DNA of 64,000 nt, from NCBI GenBank assembly GCA_964609385.1, contig CAZSSM010000013.1, positions 1 to 64,000 of the forward strand. Direction: 5' to 3'. Below are positions 24,850 through 34,945 of the stretch, piece by piece (position 1 is the first letter of the stretch; each line of letters starts with the position of its first letter). Both the position numbers and the translations under genes were made by a program. Source of the DNA: CAZSSM01 sp964609385 (GTDB lineage Bacteria; Planctomycetota; Planctomycetia; Isosphaerales; Isosphaeraceae). Under the pieces are notes generated by a model that was given only the letters and a program-made list of their open reading frames with translations, had not been told where the DNA came from and searched no databases.

Positions 24850-27800
24850 ATGCGAGCAAGGAACCGTCCGGCGGGAGTGTTCTTAGATCTCGAACTCGCG
24901 ATGGCGAGGCCGACCGCTACGCGCGTGGTGATGTTCGGGTTGGCCATCCTGATTGGGAGCCTCTCGTCGACGTTGCGGGCCGACGGGGCTGAGCCGACCC
25001 TGGGGCATCGCTCCGAGATCCATGATGCCTGTTTCCTCGACGATGCTGGAAACATATTGGCTTCCTGTGACGCGAACGGGGTCGTCCTCGTCCGCGACCT
25101 CAGCAAAGACGAGATCACCGCGCGTTTGACCGGGCATCAAGGCGCGATCATGGAAATGGTCCGACTCCCCGAGGGGCGTTTGGCCACTGCGGGGGTCGAC
25201 GGGACGGTCCGCATCTGGGACGTGGCCACCGGTGAGAGCGTCCATGTAATCGATGCACATAGGGGAGCGGCGACATGTTTGGTCCGCTCTTCCGACGGGG
25301 ACCGCTTGGCAAGTGGCGGACAGGATGGTCGTGTCCGGGTCTGGAATCCGGTAACGGGCGTGGAGATCGGGGCGTTCCCGTTGAACCGGGGGTGGATCCA
25401 TGCGTTGGCCTTCGCGACGGATGGGTCCGAGTTGGCCGCGGTCGGCGGTGGTGACCTGATCCGGATCTGGGATCTCGAGACGTTTGAAGTGATCCGGGAA
25501 CTCGAGAATACGGGTGGGGGCATCGACGTCCTCCGATATACATCTCAAGGAAACATGCTGGTCGCGGGAGGTCGGACAGGAGCCCTTGTCCGATGGGACC
25601 TCGGGGCGGACGAAGATTCGGAGGGATCGTCGGTGGTGCAGGGCTCCTCGGCGTTGACGGCGCTGGCCTTCATTCCCAACAGCACTCAGATAGTTGCCGC
25701 GTTCTCCCGGTTGGACTCGCCCATCGAGAGCGGGAACGTTCAGCTCTTTGAGACAGCCGCGATGCCCTCGTGGTCGATCACCCGGGCCTTTACGCCCGAC
25801 CACTTGGGTCCGATCTGGGGACTGGCGGTCTCCGACGACGGTCAAAGATTGGCGACCGCCTCGGCGGATCGATCGCTCCAGGTCTGGGACTTGCAATCGG
25901 GGTCGTTGTTGCGACGGATCGTTCCCGACCGCAACCGGCCCGACCCCGACCTGACCTACTTGACTCGATCGGAGCCCTTGAGCGCCTTGGCGACCAGCCC
26001 GGACGGGCGTTGGATCGCCTTGGGCCACCCCGACGGTGTCATCGACCTTTGGGAGGCATCCTCGCGCAAGTGGAAGCGCGGGCTTCTCGGTCACGATGGC
26101 ACGGTCACGGCCTTGGCGTTCGATCCGGGTGGAAACCGGTTGGCGTCTGCCGGGATGGATCGAATCGTTCGAATCCAAGACATTAATGATGTCGGTGAGT
26201 CAAAACGCTTCGGTCTGATCTCGACCGATGTCACCACCTTGGCGTTCGCTCCGGACGGGGATGTGCTCGGGGTTGCCGGGACCGATGCGGCGATCCGACT
26301 CTTCGACCTGACCTCGGACGATCCTCCCACGGTCCTGGCGCGTCACACCAGCGCGGTGCAGGCCCTGAGCTTCTCGGGGGACGGGGATCTCCTGGCCACG
26401 GGGGGACGCGACTGGTCGATTCGGATCTGGGACCTGGCCACCGGGAAGGTCCGTCGTCGCCTGGAGGGCCATCGGGGACCGATCAGGACTTTGGCGTTCG
26501 GGCCGGGTGGCACGCAGGTCGCCTCGGCGAGCGAGGACGGCACCGCGCGGATTTGGGATGCGGACGACGGGGACGAGGTCCGCGCGTTGCTGGAGCACTC
26601 CGGACCAGTCATCGATCTGGCTTATGTGACCGACGGCTCGAGCCTCGTCACGCTTGTCGAGGATGGCCAGTTGCTCCGGTGGAGCACCTCGACGGGACGG
26701 TTAGAAGCGCTCGTTTCCCAAGCCCACATGGTCCCGCCGACGGGTCTCTCCGCCTCGGACGAGGGAACCGTCGCGACCTTCTCACCTCGAGACTGTCGGG
26801 TCTGGAACGCGAACTTCGGTCCGTTGAGCCCCCTCCAGTTCGTGGGCCATACCGGCAACGTGAAGGCCTTGGCGTGGGATCCGACCCAGCAACGCGTGGC
26901 GACCGGCGACAGTTCGGGCCAGGTCCGACTCTGGGACTTCAACGACGGGACACCCCAAGGCGAGTTCATGAATCCGGGCGGGGCGGTGACGAGCCTCCAC
27001 TTCAGCGCCGGTGGCGAGTCCCTGTTGGCCGGGAGCCCGTCCGGTCTGCAATCCTGGACCTTGGACCCGATCGGCCTGGTGGACGCGGGACGGGCGCAGG
27101 CTGGGATCGTCGCGTTCAGTGGCGATTATAAAACGATCGCCACGCTGGTGTCGGACGAGCAGGGGATGGTGATCCAGGTCTGGGAGGTCGACACCTGGGA
27201 ACTGGAACAAACCATTGCACTGGGTGACCGAATTGCGAACGCCTTGGCGTTCTGCTCGGATCGGCTCCGATTCGCGGTCACGTCGGGCGACACCGTCACG
27301 ATCGTGGACGACTCGGGGGATCTGCTGGCCGAGTTCACCGGGTTCAGCAAGCCGATTCAGGTCCTGGCCATCGCGCCGGATGGGCGTCGGGTGGCGGCGT
27401 CGGGGCGCGACCGACTCGTCCGGGTCTTCTCGGTCGACACGGGGACGGAAGAGCACCGATTCGACGACTTGGGGCGTGTTGTCTCGGGCTTAGAATTTAC
27501 TCATGACAGCAAACGATTGATCGCTCTCTCCGACGAGGCTGAGCGGGTCCGGATTTGGGATCTCGAGTTGGGCCAGGCGGTCGGCGACGTCGACCTCGCC
27601 GACCTCCCCGAAACCGGCGCTCCGTTCGCCTGGACCATAGCCTCCGAGGACGACCGCCTGTTCGTCGCGCGGGGCACCCAGATCGAGGTCAAAGACCTGA
27701 ACGCGGAGGGCGGGGACCTTCTACCGACCTCGGAATGGAACCGGGAAGATCCTGCGCTCGTGCTTCGGGGCCATCGCGACTTGGTCCGGAGCCTCCTCTG

Positions 27801-28896
27801 GTTGCCGGATGGTCGGCTCGCCAGCCGTGGGGACGACCGGACGATCCGGATCTGGGATGCCGACACCGGCGAGCCGTTGGCGGTCCTGGGCGGCGATCCC
27901 TTGACCCGCGTCCGCAGTCAGGCGCTCGTTGCCGACGCCCCGATCCTGATCACCGGAACCTCGCAACGGCTGCTGCCTGTCGAAGGGGATCCGGAGAACG
28001 GCGAGGTTGCACCCGGTCAGGTGGTGCTCTGGGACACCGAGACGTTCGAGGAGATCATTCGATTGGGCGGTCCGGGCGGCGATGTGATCACCGTCGCGGT
28101 GGCCGACGACGGCAGCGCGTTGGCCGGTGGCTCCGGGTTCGGTGGCGTCCGTCGTTGGGACGGCCAGACGCTCCAACCGGACCCGGAACTGAGGGGTCGG
28201 CCCTCGAGCGTCGACCTCGTGACGTTCGTCCCCGGCACGAGTCGGCTGTCGGCCTTCGACGCCTCGGAGGGGACCTGGACGAGTTGGGTTCCCGAGGCGA
28301 TCGATCTGGAGCGAACGGTCGCCCTGACCGGTTCGATCTCGGCGGCGCGGTTCTCTGATTCGGGCGACGTCCTGGCTACCGCCCGGTCCCGGACCCTCGT
28401 CTCCCCAATCATCAAGGGACGCTTCGCCGGTCCGGCCGCGGTCGACCTTTGGGATCCGCAGTCGGGTGAGCGGATCGGAGAGCTGCTGGGATCCCAGGCA
28501 ACCGTCGTGTGCTTGGCGTTCTCCGAGGAGCGCGGACTCTTGGCGACTGGAGGGATCGCGGGCCGTGTGCTGGTCTGGAACTTCGAGGATCGGAAAGTCG
28601 TCCAAACCCTGGTTCCGGAGGAGTTGGGTGGGGCGATCACCGCGCTCGACTTCGATGCCGACGGCCGATTCTTGGCCGTCGGATCGGTCTCGGGGATCGT
28701 CCGACTCTGGGATTTGCAGGGATCCGAACCAACCGCCCGGTCCCGGATCCTCTGGGGGCACCGTGATCGGGTCGACTGGCTGGCCTTCGCGCCCGACGGT
28801 CGTCGGCTCGGATCCGCCTCGCGCGACACGACGATCCGGATCTGGGACCTGAGCGACCCGGACGGAAACGATATCGAGGCCGATCCCGGCCCCTGA
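24850..28896 (+). CDS. Giant WD40-repeat protein, about 28 repeats, exported
   Basis: 1348 aa from the ATG at 24850, which has AAGGAG seven bases upstream; an internal ATG at 24901 lacks a ribosome site. Residues 18-47 hold a signal-like helix (ATRVVMFGLAILIGSLSS then TLRADGA). The rest is WD40 repeats of about 42 residues, recognised by closing motifs such as TVRIWDVATG, SLQVWDLQSG, SIRIWDLATG, TIRIWDADTG, QVVLWDTETF and IVRLWDLQG. By hand I count about 28 units, enough for four seven-bladed propellers in tandem. No enzyme domain is visible, so it is probably a scaffold in the periplasm or on the surface. It is divergent from blaI across a region with three candidate operators. Confidence 0.88.
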   Translation: MRARNRPAGVFLDLELAMARPTATRVVMFGLAILIGSLSSTLRADGAEPTLGHRSEIHDACFLDDAGNILASCDANGVVLVRDLSKDEITARLTGHQGAIMEMVRLPEGRLATAGVDGTVRIWDVATGESVHVIDAHRGAATCLVRSSDGDRLASGGQDGRVRVWNPVTGVEIGAFPLNRGWIHALAFATDGSELAAVGGGDLIRIWDLETFEVIRELENTGGGIDVLRYTSQGNMLVAGGRTGALVRWDLGADEDSEGSSVVQGSSALTALAFIPNSTQIVAAFSRLDSPIESGNVQLFETAAMPSWSITRAFTPDHLGPIWGLAVSDDGQRLATASADRSLQVWDLQSGSLLRRIVPDRNRPDPDLTYLTRSEPLSALATSPDGRWIALGHPDGVIDLWEASSRKWKRGLLGHDGTVTALAFDPGGNRLASAGMDRIVRIQDINDVGESKRFGLISTDVTTLAFAPDGDVLGVAGTDAAIRLFDLTSDDPPTVLARHTSAVQALSFSGDGDLLATGGRDWSIRIWDLATGKVRRRLEGHRGPIRTLAFGPGGTQVASASEDGTARIWDADDGDEVRALLEHSGPVIDLAYVTDGSSLVTLVEDGQLLRWSTSTGRLEALVSQAHMVPPTGLSASDEGTVATFSPRDCRVWNANFGPLSPLQFVGHTGNVKALAWDPTQQRVATGDSSGQVRLWDFNDGTPQGEFMNPGGAVTSLHFSAGGESLLAGSPSGLQSWTLDPIGLVDAGRAQAGIVAFSGDYKTIATLVSDEQGMVIQVWEVDTWELEQTIALGDRIANALAFCSDRLRFAVTSGDTVTIVDDSGDLLAEFTGFSKPIQVLAIAPDGRRVAASGRDRLVRVFSVDTGTEEHRFDDLGRVVSGLEFTHDSKRLIALSDEAERVRIWDLELGQAVGDVDLADLPETGAPFAWTIASEDDRLFVARGTQIEVKDLNAEGGDLLPTSEWNREDPALVLRGHRDLVRSLLWLPDGRLASRGDDRTIRIWDADTGEPLAVLGGDPLTRVRSQALVADAPILITGTSQRLLPVEGDPENGEVAPGQVVLWDTETFEEIIRLGGPGGDVITVAVADDGSALAGGSGFGGVRRWDGQTLQPDPELRGRPSSVDLVTFVPGTSRLSAFDASEGTWTSWVPEAIDLERTVALTGSISAARFSDSGDVLATARSRTLVSPIIKGRFAGPAAVDLWDPQSGERIGELLGSQATVVCLAFSEERGLLATGGIAGRVLVWNFEDRKVVQTLVPEELGGAITALDFDADGRFLAVGSVSGIVRLWDLQGSEPTARSRILWGHRDRVDWLAFAPDGRRLGSASRDTTIRIWDLSDPDGNDIEADPGP

Positions 28897-29030
28897 TCTG
28901 GCGCAAAATCGGGACCATTGAGTCTCCAAAAGATTCTTGTATTTCGAAAAGATGCCGTTAGGGTATTCCGCTGCCTCTCCCGTGTCCCGGACACTTCCCT
29001 TTGGACGGATCGGCTCCAGGAGGCCCCTTC

Positions 29031-30794
29031 ATGTCAGATGCGCGCTCGATTCGATTCACGTGCGGTCACGTCGCGGCTGCGGCCGTCGTCGTTCTGGCCC
29101 TCTCGGTACTCTCGGCGCCCCTGAGCGCCTCGACCCCCGCTGCGCTCGACACGACGAACTCCGAAGAGTCGGCGTCCGCTTCGGATGTGGCGGTCGGTCG
29201 CGCGTTGTTCCTCTACGAGTGGTTGCCCGACGATCCGCGGAGCCACGGCGGTGACGGCCTCGGGCCGGTCTACAACGAGAGTTCGTGCGTAGCCTGCCAC
29301 AACCAAGGGGGTGTCGGTGGCGCTGGCCCGGCCAACAAGAACGTCGAGATCCTCAGCAGCATCGCCAACGCCGAGGTGCTCATCAACTCCGGCTACATGG
29401 GTGGCCAGTTGACGCCGTTGCGGGATCGTCTGGCCGAACACCACGCCGGGTTCGCTAAGGCTCCCAGCGTGGTCGTCCACCGGTTCGGCACCGATCCGAA
29501 CTACGCCGCTTGGCGTCGAAACCTGTTGGCCTCAACCCAGTTGGTCGACCCTGTCATGCCCGTCGCGCCGGGTTTGTTCCCATCCCAACTTGACCCATCG
29601 GTCAACTTTCATGAGACGGGGGGAGTAGTCATGCCCGTCGCGCCGGGTATATTCCCATCCCAACAGGTCCCGCAGATCGACTTCAACGCCCGCGTCAACG
29701 TGGAGAGCTTCGTTGCGGCTCAACCATCCAACACCCTTGTCCTTGCCGACGTCCCTGCAGAAATCAAAGGGAACGGGATCCCAGTCTTCGTAGAGGGTCT
29801 CCCGGAGCCTCAAAACTTCACGATCCAGGCTGTGGGCCAGCCGATGACATTCGGCAATGCGGATCGCCTGCAGATCCGTTCGGAGGTGCTCTCGAGGCGC
29901 CTGGCCCGTTCCCAGGTCGTGATCGATGGGGCCCTGCTGGCTCGCACCCAGCGGAACACGACGGCGCTCTACGGCGCAGGCTTGATCGACGACCTGCCCG
30001 AGGAGGTCCTGATCGCCGCGGCCAACGCGCGGGACGAGCGGTTCCCCGAGGTGAGTGGGCGCGCCAGCCGCCTGGCCGACGGCCGGATCGGCCGGTTCGG
30101 TTGGAAGGCGCAGACGGCCAGCCTGGAGGACTTCGTGCTCACCGCCTGTGCCGTCGAACTGGGCCTGGAGGTCCCCGACCATGATCAAGCGTTGATCCCC
30201 CAAGCGCCCTTGTATCGGCCCGAGGGTCTCGACTTGACCGCTGAGGAATGCGACACCTTGGTGGCGTTCGTGCGCGATATCGATCGGCCGATCCAGCAGG
30301 TCCCGGGCTCCTCGGCGTCGCTGGCGGTGCTCGAGGCGGGCCGCCTCACGTTCGAGCGGATCGGCTGTGCCAGTTGCCACACGCCCGACCTCGGTGACGT
30401 CGGCGGCATCTTCAGCGACCTCTCGCTCCACGACATGGGCGCTGATTCGGGTGACTCGGGCTCCTACTCGATCGACACGCCGCTGCCGTCGGAGGACCCG
30501 GACGAGGTCTTGACGCCCCCGCAAATGGTCGCCGGGGCCGACCACAACAGCCAGGCTCCTCGGGCCGCGCCGGCCACGTCACGCGAGTGGCGGACCCCGC
30601 CGCTTTGGGGCTTCCGCGACTCCGCCCCGTATCTCCATGATGGCGTCGCCGAGACCTTGGAAGAGGCCGTCGCCGTGCACGGCGGTGAAGGGAACGCCTC
30701 GGCCGAGCGGTTCTTCGAGCTGACCCCCCGCGAGCGCATGGAGGTCGAGGTGTTCCTCAAGTCGCAGGTCGCCCCGACGATGTCCGGTCGATGA
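29031..30794 (+). CDS. Di-haem cytochrome, DUF1111 family
   Basis: 587 aa from the ATG at 29031, with AGGAGG seven bases upstream. A signal peptide (VAAAAVVVLALSVLSAPLSA) comes first. Two c-type haem motifs are visible: CVACHNQGG near residue 88 and CASCHTPDL near residue 448. The segments GLGPVYNESSCVACH, ALYGAGLIDDLPEEVL, GRIGRFGWKAQTASLEDFV, TPPLWGFRDSAPYLHDG and AVAVHGGEGNAS are typical of DUF1111 (di-haem oxidoreductase) proteins, which resemble MauG/cytochrome c peroxidase relatives. A periplasmic redox role is likely; the substrate is unknown. Residues near 175-210 contain a duplicated 11-residue motif, MPVAPG(L/I)FPSQ. Confidence 0.85.
   Translation: MSDARSIRFTCGHVAAAAVVVLALSVLSAPLSASTPAALDTTNSEESASASDVAVGRALFLYEWLPDDPRSHGGDGLGPVYNESSCVACHNQGGVGGAGPANKNVEILSSIANAEVLINSGYMGGQLTPLRDRLAEHHAGFAKAPSVVVHRFGTDPNYAAWRRNLLASTQLVDPVMPVAPGLFPSQLDPSVNFHETGGVVMPVAPGIFPSQQVPQIDFNARVNVESFVAAQPSNTLVLADVPAEIKGNGIPVFVEGLPEPQNFTIQAVGQPMTFGNADRLQIRSEVLSRRLARSQVVIDGALLARTQRNTTALYGAGLIDDLPEEVLIAAANARDERFPEVSGRASRLADGRIGRFGWKAQTASLEDFVLTACAVELGLEVPDHDQALIPQAPLYRPEGLDLTAEECDTLVAFVRDIDRPIQQVPGSSASLAVLEAGRLTFERIGCASCHTPDLGDVGGIFSDLSLHDMGADSGDSGSYSIDTPLPSEDPDEVLTPPQMVAGADHNSQAPRAAPATSREWRTPPLWGFRDSAPYLHDGVAETLEEAVAVHGGEGNASAERFFELTPRERMEVEVFLKSQVAPTMSGR
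29553..29664 (+). repeat. In-frame 75-base duplicated segment inside the DUF1111 gene
   Basis: The stretch beginning GTCATGCCCGTCGCGCCGGG at 29553 recurs at 29628, with about 37 matching bases and only a few differences. The offset of 75 bases is 25 codons, so the frame is preserved. Confidence 0.7.
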
Positions 30795-30913
30795 GCTTGA
30801 TAGAGTTCGGCCCCTTCAACGGTCTCTGGTAACTGGGAGGGGCCCGCCAACACGAGCGTGGCAACAAGCCCCTCCTTCGATGTCATGAACCGGCCAGAGA
30901 TATGCCAGGCACC

Positions 30914-33900
30914 TTATGCGGTCGGGAGGACGCGTTCGCGCGGATCCCTGGTCGGACGTGTCCGGGATTGTCGCTCCGGCGTTCGCGACTTGATCACTTC
31001 GATCGCCTTGACGCCGACCATGATCGAGAGGACCGCCAGGATCTCTCGGACGGGGAGCTGGGCCAACATGGCGTCGACACCGCGTTGAATGTGCACGTCC
31101 TCAGAGACCGGGATGAGATTGAGATCCGGATCACTCGCCATAGTCGGCGCGAAGATGGCGGCGATGATCGGTGGTGCTTGCGGGACGATCGTTGGGGCGA
31201 TCGGTGAGCTGGTCTCGGTCTCCGCCTCGGCGACCATCGGGTTGGCGTTGACCCTCGGGACCGGGGCGATCGTCTCGTCGGGTCGTGCTGGGTCGGTCTG
31301 CTGAGGGTGGACCTGCTCGGCGAGCCTCTCGAGTTGGGAGGCGATCTCGTCGAGCCGCTTGGTCGACAGCGGAGTCTCCTGGGAATCCTGTTGGGCCAGG
31401 CGGATCGTTTTGTCGGGATCGTCCTCGGAGAAGCTCGCGGGCTGATCGGGATCGGCATTGGTTTCGGTCTGCCCTTGGCCTTGGGTTCCGGAAGCCATTG
31501 TGGTCAGACTCACGGGACCGTCGGCGGCCACTTCGATGGTCTGGGAGGTTGCGGGTGCCTCCGTTCCGCTCCAGTAGGCCGTGGAGATCGGCGTTTGGGT
31601 CATGACACCGAGTTGACCAGCGACCGCATTGGGCATGATCGCGTTGGCTTGCACGTTGAAATCGAAGCTCGGCGAGTGATCCGGTGTCGTTGGGGCGATC
31701 GGTTGGTTTGTGGTCGCGAGGGTGGTGTCCTTGCGATAGGGGTTGATCGAGTCGCTCATGGTCAGTCCGCGGAGCTGGAAGCTTACGTTTTCGAGATCGA
31801 CGCTGGCTCCGTCGGGGTTCCCCTCGTGGTCGAGCAGGCTGAAGTGGAGGTCGTAGGTTCCCTGCTCGAGGAAGAGGTCGAGGTTGATGATCCCGCCCAA
31901 GGGGATTTGGGTCGAATGGACGAGCTGGCCAAGCTGATCCATCACGTCGAGCTGGACCAAATGGTCGTGGTCGAGAGGGATTTCGGGATCGCCGATTCGA
32001 TCAGCCGAGAGGACCCAGTGGACGATCTCGGTTTCGGGTGTCTGATAGGAACGCACGACCATTTCGTTCCCCGGTCGGAACGTCTCCTCGACGAGGGTGG
32101 TCATCTGGGTCGAGAAGGGAGTGAAGCCAGACCCGACCGCGTAGAAATCGCCCTTAGGTGAGCCATGGTACTGAGAATGAGTGACTTCGACATAGTAAGC
32201 GGATCCAGGAATGTAATTCCCGAACTCGATCAGGTAGCTCCCGTCCTTGTTGCCGGTGATCACGAAATCGACCAGTTCCCCTTGGTCGTCGAAGAGCCGG
32301 AGGACCGGCTGGACCGATGACCCGGAGATGTTCCAGGCGAAGACGTAGAGCGAGTCGTACCTCGAAGCCGACTCGGCATCGGGGGCAATCACCTTGTGGT
32401 ACGATTTCGTCTCGGCGTCGGCGAGGATCCCGAATCCGATCCTGAACTCGGCCGACCCCTTGACCGCTTGGTTGAGCGAGTACAGTTCCTGGGCGTCGCT
32501 GAATTGTCCTTGAGTATCGGGGATGAACAGACTCATCAATTGAATCACGAATTCGGGTGGAACCTCGATTGTTCCTTCAAAAACAGATTTTAAAAGGTCG
32601 GTGAAAATTCCAGTTTCGTACATGAGATCGACAATGTAATCACTTTGATCTGACTCTAAGATCGAGTCGAAAACGCCGTCGAGGGTTTCCGAACCCCAGA
32701 TCATGTCTTGAATGTCCTGATCCAGATCCGAGGTCCAGATCGCCTGGAAAATCTTTCGCATCGCAGTCCCGTCCAGGGACAGCAATTCGGGAGTCTCGAC
32801 GATGACTTGGATCAAGGCCTTCATCGAATCGGCGTCGAGTTGGAAGTCGGTCTTGAGGAAATGCCCGACCATCGGCTCAAATTGATTGGTCGTGACCAAG
32901 TGCCCGATGATCTGGCTGACCATCCCGGAGTCCCAAAGCTCATCCACGATCGTCCTCAGTGATCCGGGATCCAAGGGTAAGGTCCCTGAGGTATCGATCA
33001 CTTGACGGACGATCGTGCGGGCGACACTGGGGTCGAGCCCCTCGATCATGGAGAGATATTCGGGGGGGATCAGAACGGGGATCATCGGATCGAGCACCCC
33101 CGAGTCGAGCGCCTGGAGGAACAGTTCTTGGGTGACGGGTTGTTCCCAAATCATGAACAACAGACCGTCGAGAGTGCCGGAGTGGAATAAGGAGCTCAGG
33201 AGCGGGTCGAGTTGTCCGGAGAGGAGGCCGTTGAGCATGGAGGTCTGGATGGTGGGGTTTTGCACGAAGATGTCGAAGATGTCGGCTCCGAGCGACGATT
33301 GAGCCACTTGCGCGAACGTTTCGTTGCTGTCATCAGACTGGAGGAGCTCTGCGATATGAGCTTTAAATGCCGGGTTGCCGAACAAATCGCCGATCAGAGG
33401 ATCCAGGGTTCCCGTTCCGAGGAGCAGGTCGATCGGTCCCTGAAGCGCTCCGGCATCGAAGAGTTGTTGCAGGAACGTGGTGTCGCCGCTCGCCAGGAAC
33501 GCCTCGCCGAACACGCTTCGAATCTGCTCGTTATTGAGGAGGTCGCTGAGCACTCCGACGAATAGGCCACGATCGTCTAAGACGTTGAAGAGGGCTGTAA
33601 GGGATCCCGGCCCGATCGAGAATTGCCCGCCGGGTAGATTGAGCAGACGGCCGACGAAGTCGCCGAAGGCCTGGGTGTCGAACGGCTTGTCCCCGTGCGA
33701 CTCCAGGTAGTCATCGAGCACGGCATTGATGAGGGCGGGATCGAGTTCCTGGTCGGTCCCTTCCGGCAGGAAAAGGCTCGTGATAATCTCCATCGCATCG
33801 GAGCCTTCAAATGCCATCCCGTCATTGATGAGCGGGATGAGGTAGGCGTAGCCGACCGACTCGAAGAAGAGCGTATCGAGACTCTCGGTCGGGGTCCCGT

Positions 33901-34945
33901 CCCGGGAGATGACCAGGCCGTACTCGCCGACGTTGAAGACCGGATCCAACTCGGATTGCGGGTCGCCTTCGATCTGGATGAAGTAGTCATGCCCGGGTTG
34001 GAGCCCTTCGAGCACGATCTCATAATCGCCGTTCTGCGGATGATGTGCGTGACACGAGGCGAGCACACGCCCCTGATCGTCGGCGACGGTCAACTGCGAG
34101 GTGAATAGGCTGATGCCGGTGGTCCGGAGTTCAAAGTGCATCGTGACCCCGTCGTTTCCGCCGGTCAGACTGTCCGGAGCCGTGAATCGATAGATGTCCA
34201 CATCATCGGAATACGATACGATCCCGAAAATCGCTGAGGATCCCGATCCGGCATCGAGCGTCACTGGCGTGGCTTCGTTGAGGCGTTCGTTGCCGGTCGC
34301 GCCCTCGTGTTCGTCGTCGGGGTTGGCCCCGTAGAGGTCCTGGATCGCCATGACATCCTGTGGCGCCAGTCCGTCGTGGGCCCCGTTATAGAAGGCGTAC
34401 ATGACCGAGTCGGGGTCGTTGTTGTCGGCCAGTCCGAGGATGTTGCCGGTCTCGTGGAGGAAGACGGTGTAGAGATCGAAGTCCTCGACCTGGTTCGAGT
34501 CTCGGAGGAAGTTGCTGTTGAGGACGACGTCCCCGGCCCAGGTTCCTCCGGACGGTTCGAAGGGGATCGAGATGCCGATGACGTCGGTGGGCATCGGATA
34601 GGCGGCCACGCGGATGGTGCCGTATCGCGAGGAGCCAGTGATCAGGCCGGAGATCCCGAGCGGGTCGCCGGAATCGTGTTGGAAGGAGAAGTCGATGGTG
34701 CTGACGGCCGACCAGGTCTGGACGGCTCGGAGCAGCTCGGTCTGCCAGTCGGAGTCCTGGGTCTCGTCCATGACGTGGAAGAGTTCGCTGGTCTGGGTAC
34801 CGACGGCGGTTCCGTCGGGCACGAAGCTGATGGTCAAGGCTTCGGGCGTGGGCCAAGGGTAGCCCCAGTTGGTCGGGACGATCCGGCTTTCCAAGGATTC
34901 GAGCCCGGTCGATGCCGGTTTGAAACTGAGCTTGTGAGGGTGCAT
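30914..34945 (-). CDS. Very large exported protein with metzincin-like domain and LEPR-type N terminus
   Basis: 1343 aa. It starts LESLESRIVPTNWGYPWP, matching the N-terminal LEPR-like element of planctomycete surface proteins. Residues ~30-215 resemble a matrixin/serralysin protease: LTISFVPDGT, LLRAVQTWSAVSTIDFSF, and then the zinc-site position HETGNILGLAD (164-174) with DPDSVMY as the Met-turn. The middle ligand His is Asn here. A PPC-like beta domain follows (about 230-345), then about 470 residues of leucine-rich helical repeats, another PPC-like region and a Thr/Pro-rich linker. A moderately hydrophobic segment (VREILAVLSIMVGVKAIEVI) and a basic tail end it, suggesting membrane anchoring or sorting. 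Whether it is an active protease is doubtful. Confidence 0.75.
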   Translation of the reverse strand: MHPHKLSFKPASTGLESLESRIVPTNWGYPWPTPEALTISFVPDGTAVGTQTSELFHVMDETQDSDWQTELLRAVQTWSAVSTIDFSFQHDSGDPLGISGLITGSSRYGTIRVAAYPMPTDVIGISIPFEPSGGTWAGDVVLNSNFLRDSNQVEDFDLYTVFLHETGNILGLADNNDPDSVMYAFYNGAHDGLAPQDVMAIQDLYGANPDDEHEGATGNERLNEATPVTLDAGSGSSAIFGIVSYSDDVDIYRFTAPDSLTGGNDGVTMHFELRTTGISLFTSQLTVADDQGRVLASCHAHHPQNGDYEIVLEGLQPGHDYFIQIEGDPQSELDPVFNVGEYGLVISRDGTPTESLDTLFFESVGYAYLIPLINDGMAFEGSDAMEIITSLFLPEGTDQELDPALINAVLDDYLESHGDKPFDTQAFGDFVGRLLNLPGGQFSIGPGSLTALFNVLDDRGLFVGVLSDLLNNEQIRSVFGEAFLASGDTTFLQQLFDAGALQGPIDLLLGTGTLDPLIGDLFGNPAFKAHIAELLQSDDSNETFAQVAQSSLGADIFDIFVQNPTIQTSMLNGLLSGQLDPLLSSLFHSGTLDGLLFMIWEQPVTQELFLQALDSGVLDPMIPVLIPPEYLSMIEGLDPSVARTIVRQVIDTSGTLPLDPGSLRTIVDELWDSGMVSQIIGHLVTTNQFEPMVGHFLKTDFQLDADSMKALIQVIVETPELLSLDGTAMRKIFQAIWTSDLDQDIQDMIWGSETLDGVFDSILESDQSDYIVDLMYETGIFTDLLKSVFEGTIEVPPEFVIQLMSLFIPDTQGQFSDAQELYSLNQAVKGSAEFRIGFGILADAETKSYHKVIAPDAESASRYDSLYVFAWNISGSSVQPVLRLFDDQGELVDFVITGNKDGSYLIEFGNYIPGSAYYVEVTHSQYHGSPKGDFYAVGSGFTPFSTQMTTLVEETFRPGNEMVVRSYQTPETEIVHWVLSADRIGDPEIPLDHDHLVQLDVMDQLGQLVHSTQIPLGGIINLDLFLEQGTYDLHFSLLDHEGNPDGASVDLENVSFQLRGLTMSDSINPYRKDTTLATTNQPIAPTTPDHSPSFDFNVQANAIMPNAVAGQLGVMTQTPISTAYWSGTEAPATSQTIEVAADGPVSLTTMASGTQGQGQTETNADPDQPASFSEDDPDKTIRLAQQDSQETPLSTKRLDEIASQLERLAEQVHPQQTDPARPDETIAPVPRVNANPMVAEAETETSSPIAPTIVPQAPPIIAAIFAPTMASDPDLNLIPVSEDVHIQRGVDAMLAQLPVREILAVLSIMVGVKAIEVIKSRTPERQSRTRPTRDPRERVLPTA

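Noticed and set aside
30809..30844. GGCCCCT/AGGGGCC inverted repeat between the DUF1111 and metzincin-like genes
   Set aside because: Only seven base pairs with a 22-base loop and no T-run; too weak to call a terminator.
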